Below are positions 11,811-20,263 of a DNA stretch of 64,000 nt, piece after piece (within the stretch, counting starts at the first letter, position 1; the number at the start of each line of letters is the position of its first letter). This DNA is from Setoptus koraiensis (lineage: Eukaryota; Arthropoda): the NCBI GenBank assembly GCA_048013815.1, contig CM106585.1, positions 13,020,001 to 13,084,000 of the forward strand, in the 5' to 3' direction. A program made the translations under genes and the position numbers. The notes under the pieces are model-generated. The model made no database searches. It had not been told where the DNA came from and worked only from the letters and a program-made list of their open reading frames with translations.

Positions 11811-14800
11811 TCATTTTAGTTCCTGCAATAATATTAGAAGCTCTTGTCTGACTGAAGTCAAATTTTTATCAGTGGCCCCATGCAAATTGCAATAAGTGAA
11901 CATTGTTCGCAGTATTGGCTCGTTAGATTTCAGCCAGGCCCTCCTCTGGCTGACACTGTCCATTGAGGTGAGAATGGTGGAGGCGTTAGTCTGCGTACTA
12001 TTGCTTTCGTTATTATTGTACTGGCATATGTTTGAGAGTGCTTGCACGCTCCTCTCTAACCATATAAATAGTTGTGACCTAAGTTGATCTTCTTCACATC
12101 CTATGGCTAGTGTATTGAGCTCATCTAACAGTAAATTCATACAGCCAACAAATTTCAATTGTTGGGCCATGATGAGATCCGTTTGATCCATTGTAGATAG
12201 ACCATCGCCCATTCCATTCAAAGAATCCTTCTCCTGACCATCATCATTACTTTGTTGATGTGGACGTTGTTGTTGTAATTGCTGCTGCTGATGTTCGTCA
12301 TTTTGAGAAGTGTTCATCATTTTGTCTGGAAGACGGGATAAAACCTCAAGGGCCAGCATGGGGCAGCCAGCATCCAAATAAGAATGGGCAGTGGAGAAGA
12401 ATAGTCTTCGTTCAGTTTGTTCGTCTATTATTTGTTGTCTGCGTCGTGCCACCAAAGGCTGATCGCTCAGATATAAATAGAAATTAAACACAGATGCAGT
12501 AACACTAACATTGCCACTAGTGGGCACTCCTTGCTGCTGGAACAGCGTCTCAGAGTTCCTTCGATTGCTTGATTGCGACGATGAGCCACCACTACTAGAG
12601 GGCCCTAGGTCGCTCTTGTTGATGCTGTTCACTACAGCAGATTGTTGACCACTTGCCGCACCACTGACCGATCTCCTATGCCATTCCTGACCGACATCGA
12701 TCTCTAGTAAAGTGTGAACAGCGTTTAAATGATCACCCAATTTCCAGAATGCCATACTACGCAAAAACGAATCCTGATGCGCCTTCTTTGGATTGTAGGT
12801 GTATTGTTGTTGTTGATCACAGACGCCATTTGCAGCCGACTGTGACGCACTCGAACTATTTACTAAATCAGTGGGCCGACCTGAGCCCAATATCTCGATT
12901 GAGAGTAATTTTCTCAAATTCATAGGAATATTTGTATCGAGATCACTATCGTGCAATCTTATTAATACCATTGCCAATTGTATATCATTAAGATTATTGA
13001 TGCACACCTCAACGGCGTCCCATATTGAACCGGCCAATATAAAGAAGGCGGCCGCATGCTCAAATCTATGCAAGCCCAACAGAGCATAGGCATTCTTTAG
13101 TGCCTTTTTTCTATTCGCTGGATCGCTGAAATCTTGTTCAAATAGTTTCAATAATCGTTTATCACAGTTCACTCTCTTCAGTAGAGCGCAAACTAAAGTC
13201 TTTTTCTTCATAGCCAAATAAAACAGTGCTGCATCCAATGGATCCTGTTTGGCCTGATAAGCTGCTTGAGCAACTTTCTCGATCAACTTCCTCAGTACCT
13301 CAATTTTTTTAATCCACCAGCCAATTCCGTATTCTTTTAGTTCAGACCATTTTGGCTTGTTGCGTTGCACACACGGCAATAAACTAATGAGTTCCTCCTG
13401 TGTCTCGGAATGGAAGGCCCAAACCAAATTGTGACTACCAATTCCAGACATCTTCAAATGTTGCCTGGGGTTTATTGGTAGGCATTTGGTTAGATAGACG
13501 TGCTGACGCATGGCGGTCAGATATCTTAAGCCACAATCATCTAATGAATCTATTGCCAATGTTGTGGCTGCTGAAACACCGTGATTATCTTCCTCACTGA
13601 GAATTGCGCCCGTTCCCTGTTCGTCATCATGTAGATCGCTGATATCTGTTGGCGACGCATCAAATGCTGCAACTGCATCAGCCACAGCCAACAGATGTAC
13701 CTGATCCAAGCTAGACAGACCAGGTAGATGTAGATGAGTCAGCATTTTAGTCAATAATTTCGCCTTTCGTGGATTAAAATTGGTCAAGAAACCTGAACTA
13801 GACTCATCCAATGTACGTTGTAACTCTTTTTGTTTGTTCAATTTATCAATAGTAGATTGACCTAGTATTTCGTCTAATGTCTCTTCGACTTGTGATTTTG
13901 AGCGCATAAACGGATCAAATCCCAACGAGAACTCGTCCTTTGTCATGGGTTTACTTTCTACGACTTGTGGCTTCTCTCTGTCTGCCTCCAACAATGAGTA
14001 TAACGATAATCGTTTAATGGACGTTACTTCTGTATAATCTAACTCTATCTCTTCAATAACTTGCTGCTGAATAGAGGGATTGTCTAAGTCGAATGTTCCA
14101 CCAAATGCTGGCGGCGAGTTAGCTACAATTGATAATGTACGAGATCGATGGGCCCACGGTCCAGGACTAGATTCAGATTGAAGAGTTGTTTCTAAGCTTC
14201 CTGGTCCTTGGCCTGCATTGCTTCGATTGTAGTTGACTGAATTTGGATCTGACGATGTTAGACAGTTGACTAGATGATTTAGAATGGCCTTGACTCTCTG
14301 TAACTTGCCGAAAGCTAACAGTTCGATCAACTGTTTCAAGTGATACTGAGGTAATACGTTGGAATTCTGTTGAGCCATTTTACTTGCTCGGATGATCTCT
14401 TGGAATGATTGTTGCTGTGAGTATATTTGCTTCTGAATACCGTCGACTTGATCATGATGTGGACGAAGTTCCTCATTAAGACTAGGTAGCCTTTCATTGT
14501 CACTGGGCCCCTGCAATGACGTCATTTTATTGGATAACGCTGTAAAATGGTAGCTTACGTGTTGCCTAGAGGGATGCGCACTCTGCGGAGGTGTAAGGTC
14601 TTCCGAGGAGTTCTCAGTATCGCCTAACCATTCTGTCACAATTGAATTGTCCTTGTAATCTACTATCAGGAGTCCATCACAAAGCCAAGAAGCGTGCATA
14701 GGAAGACCGGTTATCCTTGTCATTAGATCTACACCTTGAACTTGGGGATAATTCGCACCAAAGCACAACTTCCACAAGCCCAATGTACCACTGAGATGTT

Positions 14801-17000
14801 GTGTCACAATAAATATGTTTGGATCGCTAGTTCCGACATTAGAGATTTGTTGATTGACAGAATCAGTAGATTCTGGAACCAGTCCACCGGTGGGTGCCAT
14901 GCCGGTTGCTTCGGTGGTAGTAGACAAGCTATCCTGCTCAAGACTACTTAAGGGTGGTGCAGGTTCGCCCAGTGGGGTAGCACCAGTGACAGCCAAATAA
15001 GCACGTTTTACATCCTGATATGCGCTAGGCGAATACGAGAGTATATGAATGGACATGGTTGTTGCATCATAATGAGGTAAAGCTCCTGGTACCTTAGACA
15101 CCTTGTCAATCTGAACCTGCCTGAATGAGCCAGGCCCCTCGCCGTCCAAATAGTTTACTTGCCATATAGTTAATGTACCATCAACAGGGTTAATATTAAA
15201 TAATAAATCTGTAGAAGCTTGCCATTTTTTGAGTAGTGATTCTAGATTTTTGTCAAACTCCTCCACCAACGATGTCGGACTTGTTCTACCACTGTCGTTA
15301 CCAACTACGTTACTAGCGGTCAAGCTACTTCTATTGCTATTAAAGTTGTCCTGATCAGTGTCTTGTTGACCATCATAAAGGACCGGTGTTCTACCGGATG
15401 CCGCTAGAGCTCGTTGTTTATTTATCTTGTAGCATAGTTTATGGCGGAGCTTTTTACTTGATTCGGCAGTTATTGTATCATTTACATTATCCAAATCATC
15501 TGTGTCATTTTCACTTCCAGAGCAAGACTCGGTAGCTGATGGTGGCGAATTCGTTACTTGACTAGCCTTTAGGATTCGCGATAGCATATCATGCAATAAT
15601 TGCTCTATTGCACGAGTTATTTGTATCTCCTTGTTGTTGATAGAATGAACAACAAAATGACTATGAGAGTTATTGTGATCATCTACCTGACTAGATAGGT
15701 CAATAAATGGATTTTTGCCCGAGGCAACGCTCTGAAAATCGAACTCAGCTTCCATGCTTCCAGCTAAATGAAAATGAAGTCCAGGTATTAGAGTTGTGGA
15801 GCATAAAGCATAACTATGAAAATCTTGTGCACTTAAACTACTGGGTAAGCAACTGTTGTTTGGTCCACTGTCGTTAGCGACCTTCTCTAATTCATCGAAA
15901 GAATCCTCCAAGAGTGTCTGGCGTTTCTTGAATTGCGAGAAGGCTTTCATTTTTTTTAATCTTTGCAAAAGCTTCTGGCGGTGCCTACGTGTTTCTACTC
16001 TAGGAATTCCAGACACTAAATTGCCGTTGCCATTGAGACCTTTTAATTGATTGAAATTGACTAGACCATCATCAGGCAATAATGTTTGAACCCATAAACG
16101 TGAAATATTATCTAAGCAGGAGGTTATGAGTACGTTAGCAACAGAGCCTCGTGGTGTATATTTGCTAGTTTTTCGCCATGAGAATCCAGTGACAGCTCTA
16201 GGGTGAGAAATGTAAATGAAAGAAAAATTAACAGTACTCGTGTCTGGATTAAGGTTGGTGAATGGGCGCCGAGAACCCATAGGACTAGTAGGTGGACTAA
16301 ATGCCTGTGCCGCTATGTTGTTTGACGAAGTTGACGTTACCAAACAGGATGATTTAGTGACACTCTCATACCAGATTTTGACGAGACGATCGAATGATCC
16401 AGCTGAGCAGAATAAAGTTCCATCGGGAGAAAATTTTATATATTGGACAGAGTTAGCGATCAAACAACGCCAAACACATTGCCAAGACATATTGTAGTTT
16501 TCTTTGTCACATAGTTGATGTCTGATGGTAGATTTTAGATGCCACATCTGAATATTTTTGCCTCCTGTGATTAATTTTGTGCCCTCTAAGTTGAGCGAAA
16601 TAACACATATATGGTAGTCTGCCTCGAAGGTTGCCGTCTCTACCCATTTATAACTACTGCTATTACTATTACTATTATTGCTATTGTTATTATTACTATT
16701 GTTTGGTGGTTGCTGTTGTTGCTGCTGTTGTTGGACCATAATAGTTGGCTCAAAGATCACAATCTTATTGTTGTATGCGGCTGCAATTTTGCCGACATCA
16801 GTGGAACAATCTATACATGAGACCGGTGTCTTGTTATCAGAGCTGTAGAGTGAGCCAGGTATGAGTTGAACTCTTTGAAAATTGCTAGCTAATATTATTA
16901 TGTCCGGGCCGGAGGTACAAGCCGTGAAGGGGGTCCCTTCGACGCTTCCAACGGAATAACAGTATTGGCCAACATTGATACTGGTTGTTTGGCTAGACAT
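11811..17000 (-). CDS. Rbcn-3A: DmX-like / Rabconnectin-3A protein, short intronless form
   Basis: This is a 1,729-residue frame with no intron, starting at ATG (MSSQTTSINVGQYCYSVGSV). The family regulates V-ATPase assembly on endosomal and synaptic membranes, as animal DMXL1/2 and yeast Rav1 do. The N-terminus matches DMXL closely (FTACTSGPDIIILASNFQRV, then IDCSTDVGKIAAAYNNKIVI). WD40-like blades follow: LEGTKLITGGKNIQMW at about 130-150, FSPDGTLFCSAGSFDRLVKI at about 190-215, and later VDGTLTIWQVNYL and SGTLGLWKLCFG. The Rav1p_C region runs from about 1160 (LRYLTAMRQHVYLTKCLP) through ELKEYGIGWWIKKIEVLRKL and ALKNAYALLGLHRFEHAAAF. The frame ends at SVRQELLILLQELK, where vertebrate DMXL continues for several hundred residues with more WD40 repeats. 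No consensus donor is visible at the end. Gln and Asn runs near residues 90-115 are lineage-specific. The start is supported by homology. Confidence 0.9.
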   Translation of the reverse strand: MSSQTTSINVGQYCYSVGSVEGTPFTACTSGPDIIILASNFQRVQLIPGSLYSSDNKTPVSCIDCSTDVGKIAAAYNNKIVIFEPTIMVQQQQQQQQPPNNSNNNNSNNSNSNSSSYKWVETATFEADYHICVISLNLEGTKLITGGKNIQMWHLKSTIRHQLCDKENYNMSWQCVWRCLIANSVQYIKFSPDGTLFCSAGSFDRLVKIWYESVTKSSCLVTSTSSNNIAAQAFSPPTSPMGSRRPFTNLNPDTSTVNFSFIYISHPRAVTGFSWRKTSKYTPRGSVANVLITSCLDNISRLWVQTLLPDDGLVNFNQLKGLNGNGNLVSGIPRVETRRHRQKLLQRLKKMKAFSQFKKRQTLLEDSFDELEKVANDSGPNNSCLPSSLSAQDFHSYALCSTTLIPGLHFHLAGSMEAEFDFQSVASGKNPFIDLSSQVDDHNNSHSHFVVHSINNKEIQITRAIEQLLHDMLSRILKASQVTNSPPSATESCSGSENDTDDLDNVNDTITAESSKKLRHKLCYKINKQRALAASGRTPVLYDGQQDTDQDNFNSNRSSLTASNVVGNDSGRTSPTSLVEEFDKNLESLLKKWQASTDLLFNINPVDGTLTIWQVNYLDGEGPGSFRQVQIDKVSKVPGALPHYDATTMSIHILSYSPSAYQDVKRAYLAVTGATPLGEPAPPLSSLEQDSLSTTTEATGMAPTGGLVPESTDSVNQQISNVGTSDPNIFIVTQHLSGTLGLWKLCFGANYPQVQGVDLMTRITGLPMHASWLCDGLLIVDYKDNSIVTEWLGDTENSSEDLTPPQSAHPSRQHVSYHFTALSNKMTSLQGPSDNERLPSLNEELRPHHDQVDGIQKQIYSQQQSFQEIIRASKMAQQNSNVLPQYHLKQLIELLAFGKLQRVKAILNHLVNCLTSSDPNSVNYNRSNAGQGPGSLETTLQSESSPGPWAHRSRTLSIVANSPPAFGGTFDLDNPSIQQQVIEEIELDYTEVTSIKRLSLYSLLEADREKPQVVESKPMTKDEFSLGFDPFMRSKSQVEETLDEILGQSTIDKLNKQKELQRTLDESSSGFLTNFNPRKAKLLTKMLTHLHLPGLSSLDQVHLLAVADAVAAFDASPTDISDLHDDEQGTGAILSEEDNHGVSAATTLAIDSLDDCGLRYLTAMRQHVYLTKCLPINPRQHLKMSGIGSHNLVWAFHSETQEELISLLPCVQRNKPKWSELKEYGIGWWIKKIEVLRKLIEKVAQAAYQAKQDPLDAALFYLAMKKKTLVCALLKRVNCDKRLLKLFEQDFSDPANRKKALKNAYALLGLHRFEHAAAFFILAGSIWDAVEVCINNLNDIQLAMVLIRLHDSDLDTNIPMNLRKLLSIEILGSGRPTDLVNSSSASQSAANGVCDQQQQYTYNPKKAHQDSFLRSMAFWKLGDHLNAVHTLLEIDVGQEWHRRSVSGAASGQQSAVVNSINKSDLGPSSSGGSSSQSSNRRNSETLFQQQGVPTSGNVSVTASVFNFYLYLSDQPLVARRRQQIIDEQTERRLFFSTAHSYLDAGCPMLALEVLSRLPDKMMNTSQNDEHQQQQLQQQRPHQQSNDDGQEKDSLNGMGDGLSTMDQTDLIMAQQLKFVGCMNLLLDELNTLAIGCEEDQLRSQLFIWLERSVQALSNICQYNNNESNSTQTNASTILTSMDSVSQRRAWLKSNEPILRTMFTYCNLHGATDKNLTSVRQELLILLQELK
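16640..16736. repeat. Asn/Gln-coding tract in the DmX-like N-terminus
   Basis: ATT/ACT-type triplets are followed by TTG triplets, giving on the minus strand a Gln run, then Asn and Ser runs between WD40 blades of the DmX-like protein. Confidence 0.85.
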
Positions 17001-17775
17001 ATTTTAGCTGGGCCCACTTGATTGGGTCTGAGGCGCGTTTATCGAGTACTAGATGTGTGCTGTTCGGTTAGATGCCCTATTGTTTTTAGTCTCTGGTTGT
17101 GCGTAATGTAATGAGACGACCACGATGATTATAAAAGCAATGATAACCCAGTGATGGCCTGGTGATTTGTGGCTCAATGGCTACAGGCAAATGAATGGAG
17201 TCTGGCGACGAGGATAAATAGGATTGGAATTGGATGAAGTTTTATCTAACGGTGAAACACATTTAGACGTGCTGTCATGAAGGGGATAGAATTTATTAAA
17301 GTGGATCTAGGCGCAGTGCGATTCGCTAGAGAAATTCTAGTGGCGATGAGGGCGCGAAATTTAAGTGAAAATCTACGGCCAATGATCGGGGGAGCAACTC
17401 TGTGCAGTGTCGCTCGCACAGCTCCCGCTAGTTTAGAGGGAGCATGTTCCCCGCTCCCGGCCGGGTGCAAATGCTCCTCGCTCGAGCGAGAGGCCCCCCG
17501 ATTTCTATCGACGACAATGTTAGATAAAAGTGTGTTTATTTTATTGTTGTGCCGCGCTACATATGGTCGCGCGAACACGGATGCATAAATTGTGCCCGTG
17601 CACAGGAAGTGTACACAAAAGTGTAATATATAGGTGTGCACCAATCATGAGCGTGAAATACTCAAAGTTTGAGTCTCTTTGACATCCCCCTCCTTTATAA
17701 TAAACGAAACTTTTTCGTTTGCTGTGGTCTAGCCGAATTGTCATAATTTAACCGCTACATAGGTAGCTAGTTCGT
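17001..17775. other. Upstream region of the DmX-like gene
   Basis: Presumed promoter and 5' leader of the minus-strand DmX-like gene. Short frames on both strands (for example 17277-17588, plus) have no recognisable content and are not called as genes. I see no clear TATA element. Confidence 0.45.
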
Positions 17776-18135
17776 GTCGAATCAGATATCTTCTATGAGA
17801 AATTGATAGCCGATGTTAGACTTAACAAATTCAAAGGCTTCCCCCAGAGATTTGCGATGGTTCATAGGCACCCATGCTTTCTTCAGATAAGAGAACTCGG
17901 CAGTGATGTAATAAGAAGTAGATTGATTAGACATCTATTTTTGTACGAAACAACAGACGTGTCTTCATTCCTGTCATAATGGATTCCTGTTCATTCCTGT
18001 CATTCAGTTGAATCATCAGCAGTTCTTCCGGTGAAATATCTGTTTATTTGATCTCTAACGCTCGATCTTTAACAAAATATTGTCACTTTCTTCGTATGGT
18101 TTATCAAGTTCACTCAGTTATTCACCAGAAAATCT
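17776..18135 (-). pseudogene. Decayed tandem copy of the 18162-18614 exon
   Basis: This stretch is a diverged duplicate of the neighbouring exon. Both contain GAGAAATTGATAGCCGAT, both have GTAATA-(A/G)-G followed by CAGATT- or TAGATT-like sequence, and both end in a CACTTTCTTC- or GACTTTCTTC-type block followed by AAGTTCACTCA or GAGTTCACTCA. On the minus strand the copy still encodes a short open tail (SYYITAEFSYLKKAW ... NIGYQFL) matching the neighbour's TYYIIAQPPYQKL ... QIGYQFL. The rest of the copy is no longer open. The family is unknown, and the origin as a local tandem duplication is inferred. Confidence 0.7.
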
Positions 18136-18161
18136 GAGGCGCTCAAGTAGCTCTACCTTAC

Positions 18162-18614
18162 CTTGTTAGTCATATCTAATGCATCTTCTTCCTCCAAGTA
18201 TTTCTCTATGCGCATAGAAGCTGTTCGACTGACTTGACTCATGAGAAATTGATAGCCGATCTGAACTGTACTCCAATCACAAACAACGTTACACACAAGC
18301 TTCTGATACGGAGGCTGGGCAATTATGTAATAGGTTACAGATTCTTTGGAGGTTCTCTTTTTGTAGGAAATAATCTGGAATCTGATTCTTCCGCAAAGGT
18401 ATCCTATTCTGTCATTGAAACGGTATTCTCCTCTCGTGAAAGATCTTTCAATTTTATCTCTGACGCTGCTTAAAAAGTTGCGACTTTCTTCATCTTTTAA
18501 TTTGAGTTCACTCAAGCAGCCATCATATTTGTGAGAAACTTCCTCCGATGCCAAAATTAGATGCCGGCTTGGGTCTCTACCAAGCCGGCATGCGCTGATT
18601 ATTTTAAATAACAT
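18162..18614 (-). CDS. Unrecognised protein, single visible exon ending in a splice donor
   Basis: An ATG-initiated frame of 151 codons ends at AACAAG followed by GTAAGG, a good donor, and the frame closes immediately after. The protein starts MLFKIISACRLGRDPSRHLI and contains KIERSFTRGEYRFNDRIGYL and a mixed-charge C-terminus (RIEKYLEEEDALDM). No signal peptide, membrane segment or known domain is evident. The exon has a decayed copy directly downstream, which shows it belongs to a duplicating sequence. It could be a small lineage-specific gene, a partial gene or itself a relic. No downstream exon could be chosen with confidence. Confidence 0.45.
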
Positions 18615-19444
18615 GATTGCTCTAACAAGCTGATTGTAATCGAGAAAATTGAATTACTCGAGTTTCAGAAAATGTTATATGAAGGTAATCGTCGAATCCA
18701 TCAGCGAGATAGTTGCAATTTTCAAGAACTTCACAACTTGTTGATTTAGATGTAGCACAATCACGGCTCTCAATGATCGGCAAATGTATTTCGTTAGTCT
18801 CGGTGGTGGCACCGTTGCTTTTGTTGCTTTCACTGCCTTTTATTGTGGTTCCTTTTTCAGTTGCTGGTGTTTATCTTTGTTTATTTATTCAGCACTTGAA
18901 CTTGATGCAAAATATAACTAAAGAATCCAATTCAATGGTGCTTGTCTCGAAGAAGGGATCCGCTAACGAATCTGTCGCCCATTGCGGTGACAACTCGGCA
19001 GCCGTTTGTATTGATTTGAAAATGCGGCGCCAGAGAGTTGCCTCTTGCAAGAGGAGAAACTCCAAAGAATCTATCAGATGCGCTGACAAGCGAGCTCTCG
19101 GGCTCACAAAGGAACTCGCAACTTACTTGTTAGGAGCACGGTCTTTGTTCGCCATGAGAATACGAGGTATGATTGAGGTTGGCGCCCCGGGAGATTCTCG
19201 GGGAGAATGCAGATTCTGAATTTCAGATTGCGAGATGTAAGTGAGAGGTCCCTTGTTCCTGTCGCGAGGTTTGGAGCGGGAGGGGAGAGAGGAGGCCCCC
19301 GATCGGGAGACGCTCTCGCGCTCTATCAATTTTTTCGCTTTCAAACTTGGCGCAATAAACCAATGCACTGAGCATGCCCGAGAATTGGTTGTGCGGATCA
19401 GGCGAACGAGTGTTTGCATTGGATAAACGCCACACTGTCTACAA
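18615..19444. other. Spacer with one doubtful plus-strand frame
   Basis: No supported gene apart from the doubtful frame listed at 18773-19219. On the minus strand, CAA|GTAAGT at about 19125 resembles a splice donor and closes an open stretch reaching up to about 19539, so a minus-strand leader exon is possible. Confidence 0.35.
18773..19219 (+). CDS. Doubtful small membrane protein frame
   Basis: From the first ATG the frame gives 148 residues. It begins MIGKCISLVSVV and continues into a hydrophobic stretch of about 35 residues (PLLLLLSLPFIVVPFSVAGV), then a basic tail. The composition would fit a small single-pass membrane protein. There is no recognised homology, no clear promoter and no codon evidence, so chance is a real alternative. 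Confidence 0.2.
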   Translation: MIGKCISLVSVVAPLLLLLSLPFIVVPFSVAGVYLCLFIQHLNLMQNITKESNSMVLVSKKGSANESVAHCGDNSAAVCIDLKMRRQRVASCKRRNSKESIRCADKRALGLTKELATYLLGARSLFAMRIRGMIEVGAPGDSRGECRF

Positions 19445-19475
<31 letters not shown>

Positions 19476-19477
19476 GT
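19445..19477. repeat. (TG)n microsatellite
   Basis: TG dinucleotide array with one CG interruption near its end. It is one of four CA/GT arrays within 750 bases upstream of the gene at 20264. Confidence 0.9.
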
Positions 19478-19758
19478 ACAGTGCGGACTCCAAAGTGCGG
19501 AGTCGCGCGAAATGTACTGTGCGCTAGAATGCGCTGCATTGAGCGAGAGAGCGAGAGGGGCAGAGAAGGGGGGAATCAGGAGAAAAAAAGAATTGGCACA
19601 CACACACTCACTAACTCAGGCGTTTGTATACAATTGTACACGAATAGTTGCACACTAAAGAGAATATATAGGCGCATTGAGCGTACAGTGCAAGTAATAA
19701 TAATAGTGGCCCAACTCGCACTAACGCAGCACCAGCGAACCGTTCTCTCATTGTGCGC

Positions 19759-19760
<2 letters not shown>

Positions 19761-19791
<31 letters not shown>
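19761..19791. repeat. (GT)n microsatellite
   Basis: About fifteen uninterrupted GT units. Confidence 0.95.
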
Positions 19792-19792
<1 letters not shown>

Positions 19793-19844
19793 AATTGAAG
19801 AAATCTCTTGCAGCGAAACCAACATTTGGAGCGACTCGGCCAGC

Positions 19845-19863
19845 GCACACACACACACACACA
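19845..19863. repeat. (CA)n microsatellite
   Basis: About nine CA units, in the opposite orientation to the GT array just upstream. The two could pair as inverted repeats in single-stranded nucleic acid. Confidence 0.9.
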
Positions 19864-20159
19864 AGCAGCAGCGCAGCAACAGTTCTTCTGTTTGCGCCAC
19901 CAGTTCTGCTGGCGTTTGTGCATAGGAAAAAGCATTTCAGCAAGTAGTGGCCTAGGCAAATCTCTATCCCCTTTATCACATCATTTGCAGACTGCCTGTT
20001 ACCGTTATCCGATTACATCAAATATTCACATTTATCATGTTGCTAAACAACAAGCATCATTAACATCATTATTATTATTAATTTTATCCCCATTACAATT
20101 ATTATTATTATCGTCGTGGTTGTTGTTGTTGTCGATCGGAGTGGAACGCAGCATATTAG

Positions 20160-20175
20160 CACACACACACACACA
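20160..20175. repeat. (CA)n microsatellite in the presumed 5' UTR
   Basis: Eight CA units about 90 bases before the proposed start codon of the plus-strand gene. Confidence 0.85.
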
Positions 20176-20263
20176 TAAATATAACACGTCACATTATTTT
20201 ATTGTATTACCGAAAACGCGCCTTGCTCTACACACTCAACGCCAAGCGCGCCTAGTAATAACC

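Noticed and set aside
19808-20263. N-terminal extension of the 20264 gene
   Set aside because: Open by chance through CA repeats. No ATG before 20264, and the ATG there has a good context.
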